From positions 63,557,613 to 63,621,612 of the forward strand of contig NC_133172.1 in assembly GCF_040802235.1 (NCBI RefSeq): a stretch of 64,000 nucleotides of DNA. Direction: 5' to 3'. The stretch's first letter is position 1; every line of letters begins with the position of its first letter. A program made the translations under genes and the position numbers. Of the stretch, positions 24,701-37,100 are shown one piece after another. This stretch comes from Manis javanica. Lineage: Eukaryota; Chordata; Mammalia; Pholidota; Manidae. The notes beneath the pieces are model-generated. The model was not told the origin of the DNA. It made no database searches and saw only the letters and a program-made list of their open reading frames with translations.

Positions 24701-27351
24701 CTTTACCAAGGGGCCATTCCTGACAGTGCAGTGCTGCGAGCAGAGGAGCCCTGGCTGCGCCAGACTGACCACGCAGGGCTGCTGGGCTCTGTGGTGGGGA
24801 TGGGGGCAGGACTGTCACGAACACACACCCGCCGCAGGTGAGGGGACTCGGGCCTGCTGCTGGCCCTCCCTCCACCGCGGGGCACAGCCTGGAGCCCGGA
24901 GCAAACCCCTCTGCAGGCGGTCTTCTGTCCAGCCACAGCGGCATAGGCTCCAGGCCATAGCCCGGACCCGTGAAGGATGTGCTGGGAGGCCCACCTGGGG
25001 CCACTGTGCTGCGCCTCCGTGTCTGTCTCCCCGCTGGGGCCGCTGCCTTATATCTCTCCCCGGGCGGTAGGCCAGCCTGCGCCCCTGTTGTGTCCCGTGG
25101 TTCTCTGGGCCTGTCTCCCAGTCCATCCCCTTCTCCCCAACTCCCAGCGACCTCCTGCACCCCCACCCCCTCCTGCACCCCATCCCCTCCTGCACCCCCA
25201 TCCTCTCAGGAGGGGACTTCATGCCATGGCCCTCGTGGTCAGCACGTGGGGCTTGATGGGCAGGGCCTTCAGGGACACCATCTCTGGGACGCCCTCTGGC
25301 CTTTTACTGGGGGGGCGCCTTTCTAGACTGGCCCGACCCACCCCCTGGAAGGTGCCCAGGCTCCACACCGAGCCCTCCAGCCTCCTGGTGGGGATTCCCG
25401 ACCCACGGCCCTCACTGCCGGCCCCCGGGGCAGTTCCTCTGACCCAGGACTCAGCACTGCGGTGGCTGGGGATTGGAAAGGTACCCAGAGAAGGCAGCAG
25501 CTCAGCGCAGGGCCACGCTTGATCAGAGCCAACCCCCTCTGGGGCACCCGCCAGCCCCAGCTCAGGCGTCTGGTCATCTGGTGGCCCCGAGGGTGGGCGC
25601 CAACCCCCAGCCTCGAGGCCGCGGCGCACACCTGTCTCCCCCCCTCCCTCGCTCCAGGCTGCTTCCCAGCTGGTGATTAACCTGCCAGTGGCCAGCTGGG
25701 GTCAGACATGGTCACACCGCCTGTACCCACGGGGTGGCCACATGCACTCTGCCCTCCATCCCGTGACACCCATGGGGCTCCAGGTGCCAGGCACAGCGCC
25801 GTGCTGGGGACAGGCAGGTCCCCCACAGGCACAGGGGCCTCCTTCTGATAAGGCCCCTCAGACGTCTCGCCCAGAGAGCCCAAGCCCCCTAGTCACACCC
25901 CAGAGTGTGGGAATGAGGCTGAATAATTGAAGAAAACGGGGTTCCGCACACCAGTACGACAAACTGAACGGACAGCAGACAGGGGCCCCCTTAGCTCTCC
26001 CTCGAGGCTGTAGATGAACTCCTGACTCGTGTTTCCTTGACATATTTTGCAGGAATTTAGACCCTCACCACACGGGCCACCTGCTGACCACAGGCATGCA
26101 GACCCCAGACCAGAAGACCCCATGCAGAAGACTGATGATTAAAATTCCTGAAATGACCCCCTGTCACCTCCCCACTGACCATCAGAAGTAGGGCACGAGT
26201 GACCACACACCTCCACAAATTTCCTGCAATTTTACATTTAAAAGCCCTGCTCATAACCCGATGGCGTGTTCGGGATATGTTGGGGGCCGTGAGCATCACC
26301 CACCGCTCTCCTTGCCTGGCACCCTGCAGGAGACGCCCTCTTTCTTTCACTGTGTCCCCACGGCCGTGGGGCTTTGCTGTGCGGCAGGCGAGGGGGCCCA
26401 GGCCTGTCTGGTGGGGGTCAGCTGCCTCCTCCGGGCTCCACTCTCAACCCATCTTCCGGTCTATCAAGCGAGCAGTTTCGAGCTTAGAGAACAGGGTGCA
26501 TTCTGGTGCCTGCAGGTGGGAAGGAAAGCCTGGGAAGGCCGGTGCTCTCCCTCCCAGCCCACAGGCCCTCCTCAGGTGGGCGCTGCTCGTTAGGGAAGAG
26601 GGGGCACTGCTGGTTCCAGAAGCCCCGGGAAGCTGAGAGCCTTGAAGGGCATCCCAGGGCCCCAGAGGACGGTGTCCAAATCCCAGGCCTTCAAATCTTT
26701 GCAAGGCCTGGCTTGGCACTTTCCCCTTTTCAAGATAACCTCCAGCTGGCAGCACGGAGCCGGGCGCAGGGGGCCCCCGGGGCCTCCTTACACACAGCTT
26801 CTTAGGGTGCACCACACGTGACAGTCTCCAGGGCGTTCTCTCCCCGTCCACTGGCAACGTTTTAGCTTGAACTTCTGTTCGGCGAAGCCACAGGAACGTG
26901 ACCTGAAGGTGCGTGCCGGCTCTGGCTGGTCCCAGCCCCCCGTCTCTCCCGGAATCTCTCCCAGGGGAGGCAGGCACTGGTGACCCCTGGTTTTGATCGT
27001 CTTATATAAAAAAGACAATAAAGAGTGGAACCACCCTCACGTCTACTGACAGGAGAGGCAGGGGAAGGGGGAGCAGCCCCCAGGGATACCCTACAGCAGG
27101 CGAAAGAGCCGACCCCGCCTCAGCGGCCCTGCCCCACAACCCAGATCAGTAGGCCCAAACCGTGAACACACACAAGATGGATGGGAGAGGCCGGTTGCAG
27201 GAGGGTGTCACGGCTCCCTGTGCAGGTGGAGCCTGGGGTAGGGGCCCTCCGGGTGGGGGACGGATGGGGGGCATGGCCCACCTGGGCTGGGGAGAGACCC
27301 ACGGGGAGGGAGGAGGAAATGCAGCCGGGCGCACCCCCAGCGGGGACTCTC
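21701..27351. other. Intergenic region between ZC3H18 and IL17C
   Basis: GC-rich single-copy-looking sequence with no supportable gene. An L2 fragment lies near 23110-23250, and C-rich short tandem repeats (CTCCTGCACCCC-like) lie near 25145-25205. Open frames up to about 240 codons occur, but they have no recognisable domains or splice context and fit the high GC content. Confidence 0.6.
23110..23250 (+). repeat. LINE-2 3' fragment
   Basis: Contains GGGCCTTTGCACAAGGCTG followed by TTTCCTTCCTGGGACTCTC, matching the well-known L2 phrase 'cctttgcacttgctgttccctctgcctgg' in diverged form. Boundaries are approximate. Confidence 0.5.
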
Positions 27352-27383
27352 GGAGATTCCCCAGGTGTGGCCTCAGGTATAAA
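27352..27383 (+). promoter_or_regulatory. IL17C: IL17C core promoter: NF-kappaB-type site and TATA box
   Basis: GGAGATTCCC at 27352-27361 is the complement of GGGAATCTCC, which fits the kappaB consensus GGGRNWYYCC. TATAAA follows at 27378-27383, about 70 nt before the ATG. IL17C is known as an NF-kappaB-inducible epithelial cytokine, so a kappaB site next to a TATA box fits. The start site is inferred at about 27408. Confidence 0.5.
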
Positions 27384-27452
27384 GGGCTCTGCAGACCGGC
27401 TTCCAGCCACCTCCAGGTCTCCGGGCAAGCCAGCCGCTCCGCTGCTGCCGCA

Positions 27453-28815
27453 ATGGTGAGCCACACCCCATCCCGCGCCCTCACCCAGCCCTGAGGGGTC
27501 AGTGGCTCACTTCCCCTGGCCTGAGGGTGCTGGGATGGGGTCCAGGTAGTCCCCCCATCTGGAGACCAGGGGGAGCAGGACCCAGGGAGCCCTGGGCTCT
27601 GGGCAGCTAGGGCTGAGGTGCTGGCCCCTCTGGGGGAAGGCTGTGCCCTGTCTTCCCCCAGGGAGCAGAGCAGGCTGGGGTGGCAGTGTGGCACCCCCTT
27701 GGCTGAGCATCCCTGGCCACACATCGCCCCCTCCCCCAGCCCGTTTGTGGCCTCCCGCCTCCGCTCTGCCTGCCAGCCGGCCTGAGCACAGAGCCTCCCG
27801 GCAACGCCAAAGAGAGCCTGTGATGCTACTCGCCTGGGGAGCTGCCGCCGGGCCGGCCCCTGCCACACCTGCTGTCTCGCGTCGCCAAGTGGGGACAGGC
27901 TCTGCCAGTAGCCCTGGTGTCCACCCTGGAGGAAAATGGCAACAAGAAATGGCAGGAGTGGCCCCTGCCTGGCATCCAGTGCATGGCACCTCCCCAGAAT
28001 AAGCTGCTCAGAGCTGGCACCCACCAGTGGTCCCTCTCACCCTGGAGATACCGGTGAGGCCTGTGGGGTCCCTGTCCTGGGTCTGCAGTGAGGTGCCGGC
28101 TCCCTCCCCTCCCTGGGTGCTGGATTCCTGCAGAGCCCCAAGCCCCAGTGTCCTCACCTGTCAGTGGAAGCAGCTTTCAGGCCCCCAGAGAGCCCCACTG
28201 GCCCGAGAGGGCAGGGCTCCATCAGGCGAGCCCCTGGCCACTGCCTGCACTGAGATCTCATCCAGACCTTGGCTACTGGGGTCCCCTGGGAACACTGGGG
28301 CCTCCCCCTGAGCCCCTGCACAGGCTGGGCTGGGCCCAGTGCGGAGGGTCCCCTGAAAGCCCCATGCCCGTTTCTACACTCTTGGCAGGCACAGGGGAAG
28401 GCGGGCAAGCATCATGTACTGGGCACTGGTGGCAGGCCAAGCCCTGTGCTCTGCAGCCACCCTTCCTCAGCCCCCACAGCCACGGGGCAGTGCGGGGAAG
28501 GGGGTGCATGGCTCCGTGCACACCCCACAGGAGATTCGCCCTATCCGTCCCTGCAGGGTGGACACAGACGAGAACTGCTACCCCCAGAAGCTGGCCTTTG
28601 CCCAGTGCCTCTGCATGGGCTGCATCAACGCCAACATGGGCCACGAGACCATTGGCTTAACTCTGTGCCCGTGACCCAGAACCTGCTCGTGTTGCGCCGC
28701 AAGCCCTGCGCCGATGCCCCGGGGACCCCCGTGCCTGGAGCCTTCTCCTACCACTCTTGAGTTCATCGACGTGCCTGTCGGCTGCACCTGTGTCATGCCC
28801 AGGTCCACCAGGTGA
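27453..28815 (+). pseudogene. IL17C: IL17C pseudogene (interleukin-17C)
   Basis: Three exons are recognisable: 27453-27455 (ATG only, donor GTGAGC, as in human IL17C), 27740-28053, and 28557-28815 (conserved stop TGA 28813). Homology is clear: CYSPGELPPG, AKWGQALPVALVS, SPWRYR, VDTDENCYPQKLAFAQCLC, NLLVLRRKPC, EFIDVPVGCTCVMP. IL-17C is a secreted cystine-knot cytokine made by epithelia that signals through IL17RA/IL17RE. Here the frame from the ATG meets TGA at 27821, just before the conserved CYS. Exon 3 has a one-base loss near 28655-28660 (stop at 28672) and a one-base gain near 28757-28761. The signal peptide is poorly preserved. Splice sites are all intact, so the loss looks fairly recent. 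Sequencing error is possible but would need three separate errors. Confidence 0.85.
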
Positions 28816-31192
28816 CCTCCCCGCCTGGACATCAGGGGCCCTCTCTGGGTCACTGGTCATTTACATACCCCTGGGGTGACCTTGGCTCTGCTGCTCTGGG
28901 GTCCCTGGCCTTGAGTTTGGGGCAACAGTGGCAGAGCCCAGGTGCCAGGAGGGCTGGGTCCCCCATAGCCAGAGGGGTACCCCTGTGCATCAGTGCCCAT
29001 CTCCAGACTCAGCTGACCCTTTAACAAAAGCAGACAGTTGGGCGAGAAGGAACCTCTTCTCTCTTCTGGAACTTAAAAAGCAATGACAGAAAAGTCGTTC
29101 TGACGGCCTCCTCCCCTCGGTGGCCCCCCGGGCTCCCCTCAGACCCTCACTGGCCTCAGGCTGGTCCAGGCCACACCACCCCAAGCTCCCTCCGCCTAGC
29201 CCCCTGGGAGTAAAAGTACCCCTGTATGTATAAAACTATTATTTAAGTGTGATATGTTACTAAAATGATCAACACCCCCCAGAACAAGTGTCAGGTGGCA
29301 CAGGGGGCTGGCCCCGATTCTGATGGGTCTTTCCAGGAAGGTCTATGCATGAACCCCAAGTGCACCCAGGGTGGGGGAGCCTTAGCACAGGGCACCTGAT
29401 GACACCTGCTGGCCGTGGTTCCAGGGACCACAGGGTGGCCCAGCCCCCAGCCCCTCAGAACCCACAAGCAGGCAGCTCCTCCAGCTGGGCCTGGGGATGG
29501 CCAGGCCTTTGTCGCGACAGCGAGCAGCTGGGCACGTATCTGTCTGCCCCACAGATGGAGGGAGTCTCTGAAGGTAAATTCCCAGGTTGGGGCTTGGGGA
29601 ACCCCCAGTTCAGGGCCCGTGCCTTTGCAGTCTGGCTGAGCACCATCACCTTCCCCAGCAGAGGCCAGGCAGATCCCAAGGCCAGTGCTGCACCCGGGGT
29701 CCCCTCTGGCTTCGGCCTGCTGCTGACCTGCCAGGCCAGGGCAGTGGAGAGGGGCAGGCCCAGCCCAGGGCCCCAGCAGCCACCAGCTCACACTCACCGC
29801 TGAGCGCCCTGGGCGGAGCACGGTTCAGGCAGGCTGGTCCTGGGAGCAGCCCCTGTGGTCTTGGAGAAGTGCCCTGGGGCAGTCCTGGCTCAGCTAGGAA
29901 GCCCTTTGGAGCCTGTTTCCCGGACTCTCCCTGCCTGACCAGCCATTTCCACCCACAGGTTAATGCCCACTGTGTGCAAGTGCCTGGGAAGAAGGGAGAG
30001 GTGATCTGTCTTGACCCTGAAAGGACTCTGCTCAGCATGTGCTTGTGGCGTTTCTGCCGTGTACCTGGCACTGGGAGTAGGGCAGTGACCAACCTATATT
30101 CCTCGTGCCCCCGGGGTGCCTGAGCCACACAGGGCTGGAAGACCTTCGTGTGTTGGTGCTAAAGGAATTAAGGACAGTGACACAGGATGGGGAGGGGCTG
30201 CAATTCCAAACAGAGGGCCAGGGAGGCCAGGGGGAGGAGCTAAGACCTGGGTGGCCAACCAGGCAGAGGGAAGAGGGAATGCCAACCAGCTGGTGCAAAG
30301 GCCCTGAGGAGGCAGAGGTCAGGTGAGGTCAGTGTGGCTGGAGCAAGTGGGCAGGATGTGACAGTGGGCCAGGGGTGTAGGCAGTCTGTCCTGGGCAGCG
30401 GGAGCCTCACGGGCTCTGAGCGATGCCCCCAGCGGGCAGCCCGGTGCTGGGGGTCCCACAGGCAGCAGGGCAGAGCGGGGAGGCTCGGTGGGGCCCAGTG
30501 GCTGACTCTGGAGTCACGAAGATGGAGCTGAGCTGGGTGGGGGTGCACGGGAGTCAAGTGGGCAGCCCCCAGCACAGGGCTGGACTCAGGCGCTGGTGGG
30601 GTGACTGCCGACGCCCCGGCTCAGAGAGGAGGATTTGCCAAGGGCAGGGGGACAGGCAGGAGGCACAGACTGAAGGGTTTGTGGACTTCAGGAGAGTGGG
30701 CGCCCTGGGTGGGCCCATCAGGGAGGAAGGGGCTCCCCAGGCAGGGTGTGGGCTGAAGGCAAAGCTTTGGAGGGTCACAGAGGCTCCCAGCAGGGCAGTG
30801 ACAGGCAGCACCCAAGAGGTCCTCCCCAGGCCCCACCATCGGGGCTGTCCTGCGCGTAGCAGGGCGTGGGGTGACTGGGCGGAGGGCAGGCTGGAAGCCA
30901 CCCGCCGCTGGCCTGGCTGCACAGAGGCAGCCGGGGAGCCATCGCGGGCGCAGGGGCCCCGCGCCGCCGGCTGGCTCCCAGAGCACAGAGAGACGCACAC
31001 ACTTGGAATTCCAGCCGCCGTGTTTCAGGGAAGGGAAGGGCGCCCCTGGGAACCAGAGACGTGGCTGCTGAGGGTGGGCGCGGGCTGGGCGGCTGCGCGT
31101 GGGCTCCTTTGGGTCTGGGTGCCCAGGAATAGCCACGCACAGCTTCTGCGGGTCCACTGGGGGGCACGGGCACAGGACGCCTCCAGGCGCGG
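28816..31192. other. Region between IL17C and the CYBA stop codon
   Basis: No gene was supported. 29220-29275 is AT-rich, with ATTTA-type motifs that could be the relic IL17C 3'UTR end. 30020-30380 resembles an ancient interspersed repeat. The CYBA 3'UTR must occupy the right end just below 31193, but I could not find a canonical minus-strand AATAAA there. Confidence 0.5.
30020..30380. repeat. Ancient mammalian interspersed repeat, family unassigned
   Basis: Contains the widespread phrase TGGTGCAAAGGCCCTGAGGAG followed by GTCAGTGTGGCTGGAGCAAG. A related phrase, TCTGCAAAGGCCCTGGGG, recurs at about 37218-37235 in CYBA intron 1, next to a segment (37005-37130) with the same family flavour. I recognise the phrases as a dispersed repeat but cannot name the family. 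Confidence 0.4.
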
Positions 31193-34100
31193 TCACACGA
31201 CCTCGTCGGTCACGGGGATGGGGTTTTCCTGGGGGCCGCCGGGGACCCCCGCCGCTGCTCCCTCCTCCTCCCCGCTGGGCTTCTTTCGGGCCTCGGCAGG
31301 GGGCCGGGGTGGGGGGTTGGTGGGCGGCTGCTGGATGGCGCCCCCCGCTGGCGGCCTCTCCTTCGGCTTGGATTCAATCGGGATCCACTGCTCCCCGTGG
31401 ACAGCCGCCTGTGGGACACGGAGGGGCTGGACGTGGGGTCTTCCTGGGACCAGCCCTGCCCCCGCCGCCCCCTCCCTCCAGCCCCACCCCCCACCCCCAG
31501 ACCCCTTGGTCCCCCATTCTGTGCTCCCATCCACTCAGTCCCCACCCCCTGCAGCTGTCCCCCAAAACCCCACACTCCCACCAGGAAACAGAGCGGGACC
31601 CGAAGTCTGAACCCATTAAGATGTGAAGGGACTGTTCAGAGAGACTAAGTGACTGGCCTGCGGCCACACAGCCAGGAGCTGCTCTGTGGTCCCACCACCG
31701 CGGGAGACGCCTCACAGGGGAGGGCGCCCAGCACCCCAGGGTTTCTGAAAGCATCCAAGGCCACTTCCAGGTGCGCATTCCAAGACCAGGGCCCCCCCAG
31801 GACTGTGGGCCAGGACCAGGGAGGCCAGGCATCGGTGGGATGGAGAGACTTCAGTCTTGGCTAAAATGCACATTCCTGGGCCCCACACCACTGTGGCAGG
31901 CCCAGTGGACCTCAGAAGGTACACATAAAATTCTGTATTCCATATTTGATACATAAAAGAGTGACTTCTTATAATTTGTGAAGCATAAGAATAAAATGGG
32001 CATCTGAGATCCCACCTCCTAACTTAAAAACTAGAACATTCTATCCTGAAAAGTCCAACTATCATGTTGACAGAAGGGAATGAAGGAAAACACAGCATGC
32101 GGGCAGAGAAAAAGATTTTTTTAAAAGCACAAACCATAATGAAAATAAATGGAAAAACTGCTGTTCAGTGAAGGGCTTCCTGAACTACAGCAGACCCCTG
32201 ACAGCGGGGCAGAGGGCACCACAGCGTCTAACACTTACAGGGGACCCGTTGGTCACGACACACACGAGACTCCTGCACGTTAACAAGAAAGACAAAGGCC
32301 CCACCAGGAAAATGGGCCGATAGCATCAGTGATGGGAGGAGGAGGCAGCGGCCGAAGCCTGGGGAGGCACCACGGGCACATTTGGCAGGGATGCCAGCCG
32401 GCCTTTCAGGGGGAAAGTGGTCAGACCTGCAGACTGCGTGGGCCGCGTGGACGGCGGGGGGATCCTGGGCGCGGGGTGGGGTGTCCTGGTGAACGGTGCA
32501 GGGGCTGACCCCTGACCCAGGAAGGCTACTCAGCCAGGAACTCTCTCAAGTCCTCAGGGCCCGGCCACGTGACGTGGGCGCTGACGGTATGTGGGGCCCG
32601 CGGGGTGGTGGTGCGGAGGCTGGCGGTGTGGGAGACGGTCCCAGGCCAGAGCGACATGCAACAGGAGGGGAATCTCCCAGGGAGGGCCTAGAGCCACACA
32701 GGCCGCTGGCACTGACAGCTCGCTCGCCACGCGGCAGCACACACACAAGACGCGTTCCTGAGGCCACATGCACGGGGCAGACAGGCATCCACGCCACAGA
32801 AGACGCAAGCAAGCGCCTGGAGCTGGGGGCCCCGGCGGCCACCCAGGGCCCTGCCCTGACGGTTATCTGGGCTCCCCAGGACGTGCTCCTGGCCACTCCT
32901 CAAGCTGGAGCCGGATGGCCAGATGAGGAGAGCCTGAGGAAGGGGTTCTTCCCCCACCACCCTGGGCCATGCCGCCTCTCTGAGCTCCTGCTTCTCCGTC
33001 TGTGAAGTGGGGCCCACCAGCCACCTTGAGGGGCTGCAGTGCAGATCTAAAGAGAAATGTAGGGAAACAGCTGGTGCACGTTAGATGTTCAATAAGTGGT
33101 CGCTAAGGCTGTCCCCATCTCCACCACGACAGGAGCAAGGACACGGGCTCCTGGCCTTGGCGTGGGGGCAGAGGTGTCAGCACCCTGGGGGCCACTCACC
33201 AGCAGATAGATGCTGCTCGCAATGGCCAAGCAGGCTGTCCCCAGGATGGTGGCAAGCAGGAAACCAGCAGGAACCGACAGCCTGGGAGGGGTGAGGACGA
33301 GAGATTCAGAGGGCAGCCTGCGCCCAGGCCTGGGTCACAGGCCATAGGTCTCGGGGCAGAACAGTGCGCCGTCCCCAGGACCCCAGTCAGCACGGATGCC
33401 CGGCCTTGCCAAGACACCCTGAGCTGTTATCTGCCTGGATTTGTACCTTACCAACTCCTGGCCCCAGCCACCATGCAGGGAGGAAGCTCAAGCATCTGTA
33501 AAGGCACTTGGGTGTCCTGGCCTCCCCGCGGTGGCCACCAGACAGCACATGGCAGTGGGCGGAGCTGCCCAGACCAGCCCCTGGGTATTCCTGACTTAAG
33601 CTACTAAGTTTTGGGGTGAATTTTTGTGGATAAGATGGAAACTGATTTAGGGAACCTTGGGCACAGCCCAGGACCTAGGTTTTTGTTTAGAAAAACAGCT
33701 GTACCAGGAGGAACCTGACTTGACCCACACTCTCCTGTCCCGGAAGCCAGACCAGAGGGAAGGTTTACCCCAGGACTGCCCTCCTCCCTCGAGAGGGCAG
33801 GGTGGGGCAGGGACTCACCCGAGGTGCAGGAAGGCCCGGATGTAGTAATTCCTGGAGAGGGGCCCGAACATCTTCACCACTTTCGTCATAAACTTCTGTC
33901 CACTGGGCAGGGGGTTCGGGGGAGACAGACTGCATCCTACCAGCGCCTCCCTACTGCCTGCCCCTCCCGGGGACCACAGCTGGGCAGGCACCGGCCCCAG
34001 TGTGCAGGGGACGGACAAATTGGTCCGGAGCCGGGCTCCTCAGGGCTGCTGGCCAGGTGTCCCTCCAGGTCACGCCCAGCCCTAGGGACAGACCCTGGGC

Positions 34101-37100
34101 AGGGTGGGTACTCACCATCTCTCCATGGTGGAGCCCTTCTTCCGCTTCCCCCGGGGGTACTCCAGCAGGGACACAAACAGGCCTGCCGCGCTGAGCCTGT
34201 GGTTAAGGAGCAGCCCGCCGGCGCAGGAGCCACAGAGGGCCCCCTTTGCTGATGAGAACACCGAGGCACAGCCCCCACCTGGGACCGCACAGCCGGGAAG
34301 CACAGGGGGGGAGTCCGCCTCCCCACTCTCACCTCCGCCCCCGGCGCCTCGGCTTCCAGGGGGCCTGGTGGGCCTACCCTGGGGAAGGAGAGCAGCGCCG
34401 AGCACCCAGAGGTGCTGCGCCCCAGGGGCCCACCCTACTCTGGGGTCCACGCCTGGAGGATACATGGAGTACACGCCGAAGTACCACTGTGTGAACTGGC
34501 CGGCGGTGGCCACAATGCCCCCCGTGATGAGAACTGTGGGCAGAGGAGAAGCAGGTCAGCGGCGGGGGGCCCCAGCTTGAGCAGCTGGGCCTCCCGGCCA
34601 CCCACGCATTTGCCGGGAAGGGGACCCAGGCGTGGTCAGACTCCTAGGAAGTGACTAGTGAGCTGGCGAGGGGCGGCTCTGGTGGCAGGAGGGGCTGACA
34701 GGGCGCAGGCACCAGCGGAGCCGGGCTGTGTCCCAGGACCTGCTGGCAGGTCCCCCGGCCTCGGAGCCCTGGGCACTCGCTCCCGGGCTCTGTGGGCCCT
34801 GCTGTCTTGCCCCTCGCCCCTCCTCTGGTTAGCGTTTGCCAGCTGCTCCGCCCTCATCACCTCCTGTCTGTGTGGCCATGCTTCCTGCTAGCCTGCTGTC
34901 AGCAGCATTTATCTGGATTTTTTCTGCCCAATAATTTTTTTGGCAATTTTTAAAATTGTGGTAAAATATACATAACAAAACCTTCAATCTTGGCCATTTT
35001 AAAGTGTACAGTTGGGTGGCATTAAGGACATTCACACAGTCGTGCAGCCGTGCCCACCAGCAGCCCCAGAACCACATGTAGTGAAGTGTGTGGGTGTCAG
35101 CTGATGCATTCTTACCTGTGTGCACCCCCATGCGACCCCACCCAGAGCCACAGTCCTGTCACCCCAGGAGGTCCTCTGGTGTCCCTGCACAGCTGGTGCC
35201 TGGAACCCCACACCTGGCTCCTTTTGCTCAGCAGAAGGCTGTCAAGGTCATTCCCATGGTGTGCAAGGGTCACCGGCGCATTCTTTCTCTGAGTTTTCTA
35301 TCGTAGGAGTCGGCCACAGTTTATGTATCCATTTATGGGACATTTCAGTTGCCTCCAGTTTGGGGCTATATTATGAATAATCTGATATTGCTGACTTTTT
35401 AATATTTTAACCAATCGGATAGTGAGTTTGACCTAGTTTGAGTGTGATTACAGATAATGTGAACTTATTTCATTGTCTTATTCTACGTTTTCCCTTTAAC
35501 AAGCCCCGTCGCTTCTCCCACCCCCGCTGACTCGGTCACACTCTAGGATTCCTCTTACTAAACCACAGGTGGACTTCAGAATGCTCAATGTCAGTCTCAC
35601 CCTAAATTAACCATTATTATTATTTTTTACAGTCAATACTTATTCACCAGCGTCTCCCTTCCTGTGTCCCAGCCCTTCCTCCTGACCCAGTCTCCCCCCT
35701 GCTGAAGCGCACCCTTCTGTAACCTTCTCACGAGGTCTGTCAGCAGCGACCGTGCACCTGAAGATGCTCTCATTCTTGAAGGACAATTTATCTGGACATT
35801 GAACTCACGTTGTTCTCTCAGCACCTAAGATATTCCATTGTCTTCTGGCATCTATTATCGGTGATGATAAGGCTGCAATAAGTCTGACACTAACCCATTT
35901 TTTCCCTCAGGTAAATGCTGATTTTCTTTAATGATCTGCAATTTCATTATGTGTCCCAGAAGGGATTTGTTTTTTTTTTATTCTGTAAAGGACTTTGTTT
36001 TCTCCTTCAATCTGAGATCTCTTCTTCCTGGAAAATGCTCCCCCATTATCCCTTCTCTATTACCTTCATGCCAAGAGCCTTGTTTCTGGAATCCCCATTG
36101 TACATATGCTGGGTCTTCTATTGAACGATTCCCACCTCTTTGTCACTGTGAGCTGAATTCTGTGAGGTCTCCTAAGACCCACCTTTATTTCACTGAATCT
36201 ATCTTCCTCTCTATATAGTGTTCAATCAGTCCATTAACATTTAATAACTCTGTATCCTTATTTCCAAACACTCTCTGCAGCGCCCTGCTCTGCTGCATGG
36301 TCTCCTATGCCTATTCCCGTATTTCCTTGAGCGAGTTCAAGCGTGCTCGTGCGCTTAAACATGTGCCATATTGTCAAGTCTTTTCCAAACAGCACTGGGT
36401 TCCGGTTCTAAGGCTGCCCGCTCCCCTCCACGGTCCGCGCTCACTTAGAGCTGTCTGCTTCCTCAAATGGCGGGTGCATCTGAGCAGGCCTGGCAGGCTG
36501 TCTTCCTGTGGCCCTAGTTCAGGAAATGCCCTTACAGACAGTTTCACTTCTGCCTCTGCTGGGACAGAGCAGGGCAGCTTTGGCCTGCAGCCCACACCCA
36601 GCACAGCCCTCAGCCACCAGGTTTTGTCTAGTTTGTGACTTTGTTGTCCGGCTCTAGCAGCGAGGCTCCTTAAGGGCGGTTTCGGGTCCATTTCTTACAT
36701 AGGGAGCCCTTCCTGGTTCCCATTTCAGCCCATTCCCCCACAGAGGCACCCCCAGTCCAAACCCTGAGGCCCTGCTGACTGTGCCTCCCCAGCCGCCCTC
36801 TCTCAGCCCGTGCCACCTGAGGCCACGCGGTGCCTTCTTCCCAGCGACCTGCTCTTGGTGCTAAGCTCAGCTACACAGTAACTTCTCTGGGGTGTGATTC
36901 TCCACTCTGCACTTCAGTTTTGCTGCCTGCCACCAGCAAGAGGGGGCAAGATGCAGTGGCTCACCAGGGAGGTCTGAGGGCTATTCTGTCACCCAAGAAA
37001 CACTGACAGAGGGCCTAATGTGTGCAGGACCAAGCCAGACAGGCTTCTGCTCTCGGGGGCCTCCAGGCTGCCGAGGGGACAGAAACGAACGTCAGACAGT

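Noticed and set aside
27146-28024. 292-codon minus-strand open frame
   Set aside because: It lies antisense to IL17C exons 1-2 and has no recognisable domain.
30423-31610. 395-codon plus-strand open frame
   Set aside because: Its end runs antisense through the last CYBA exon and the rest is GC-rich sequence without domains, so it is a shadow frame.
33902-34115. Trp to Cys change at CYBA residue 68 across the exon 3-4 junction
   Set aside because: Mouse p22phox also has MERCGQK as I recall it, so Cys is likely an ancestral state and not a defect.
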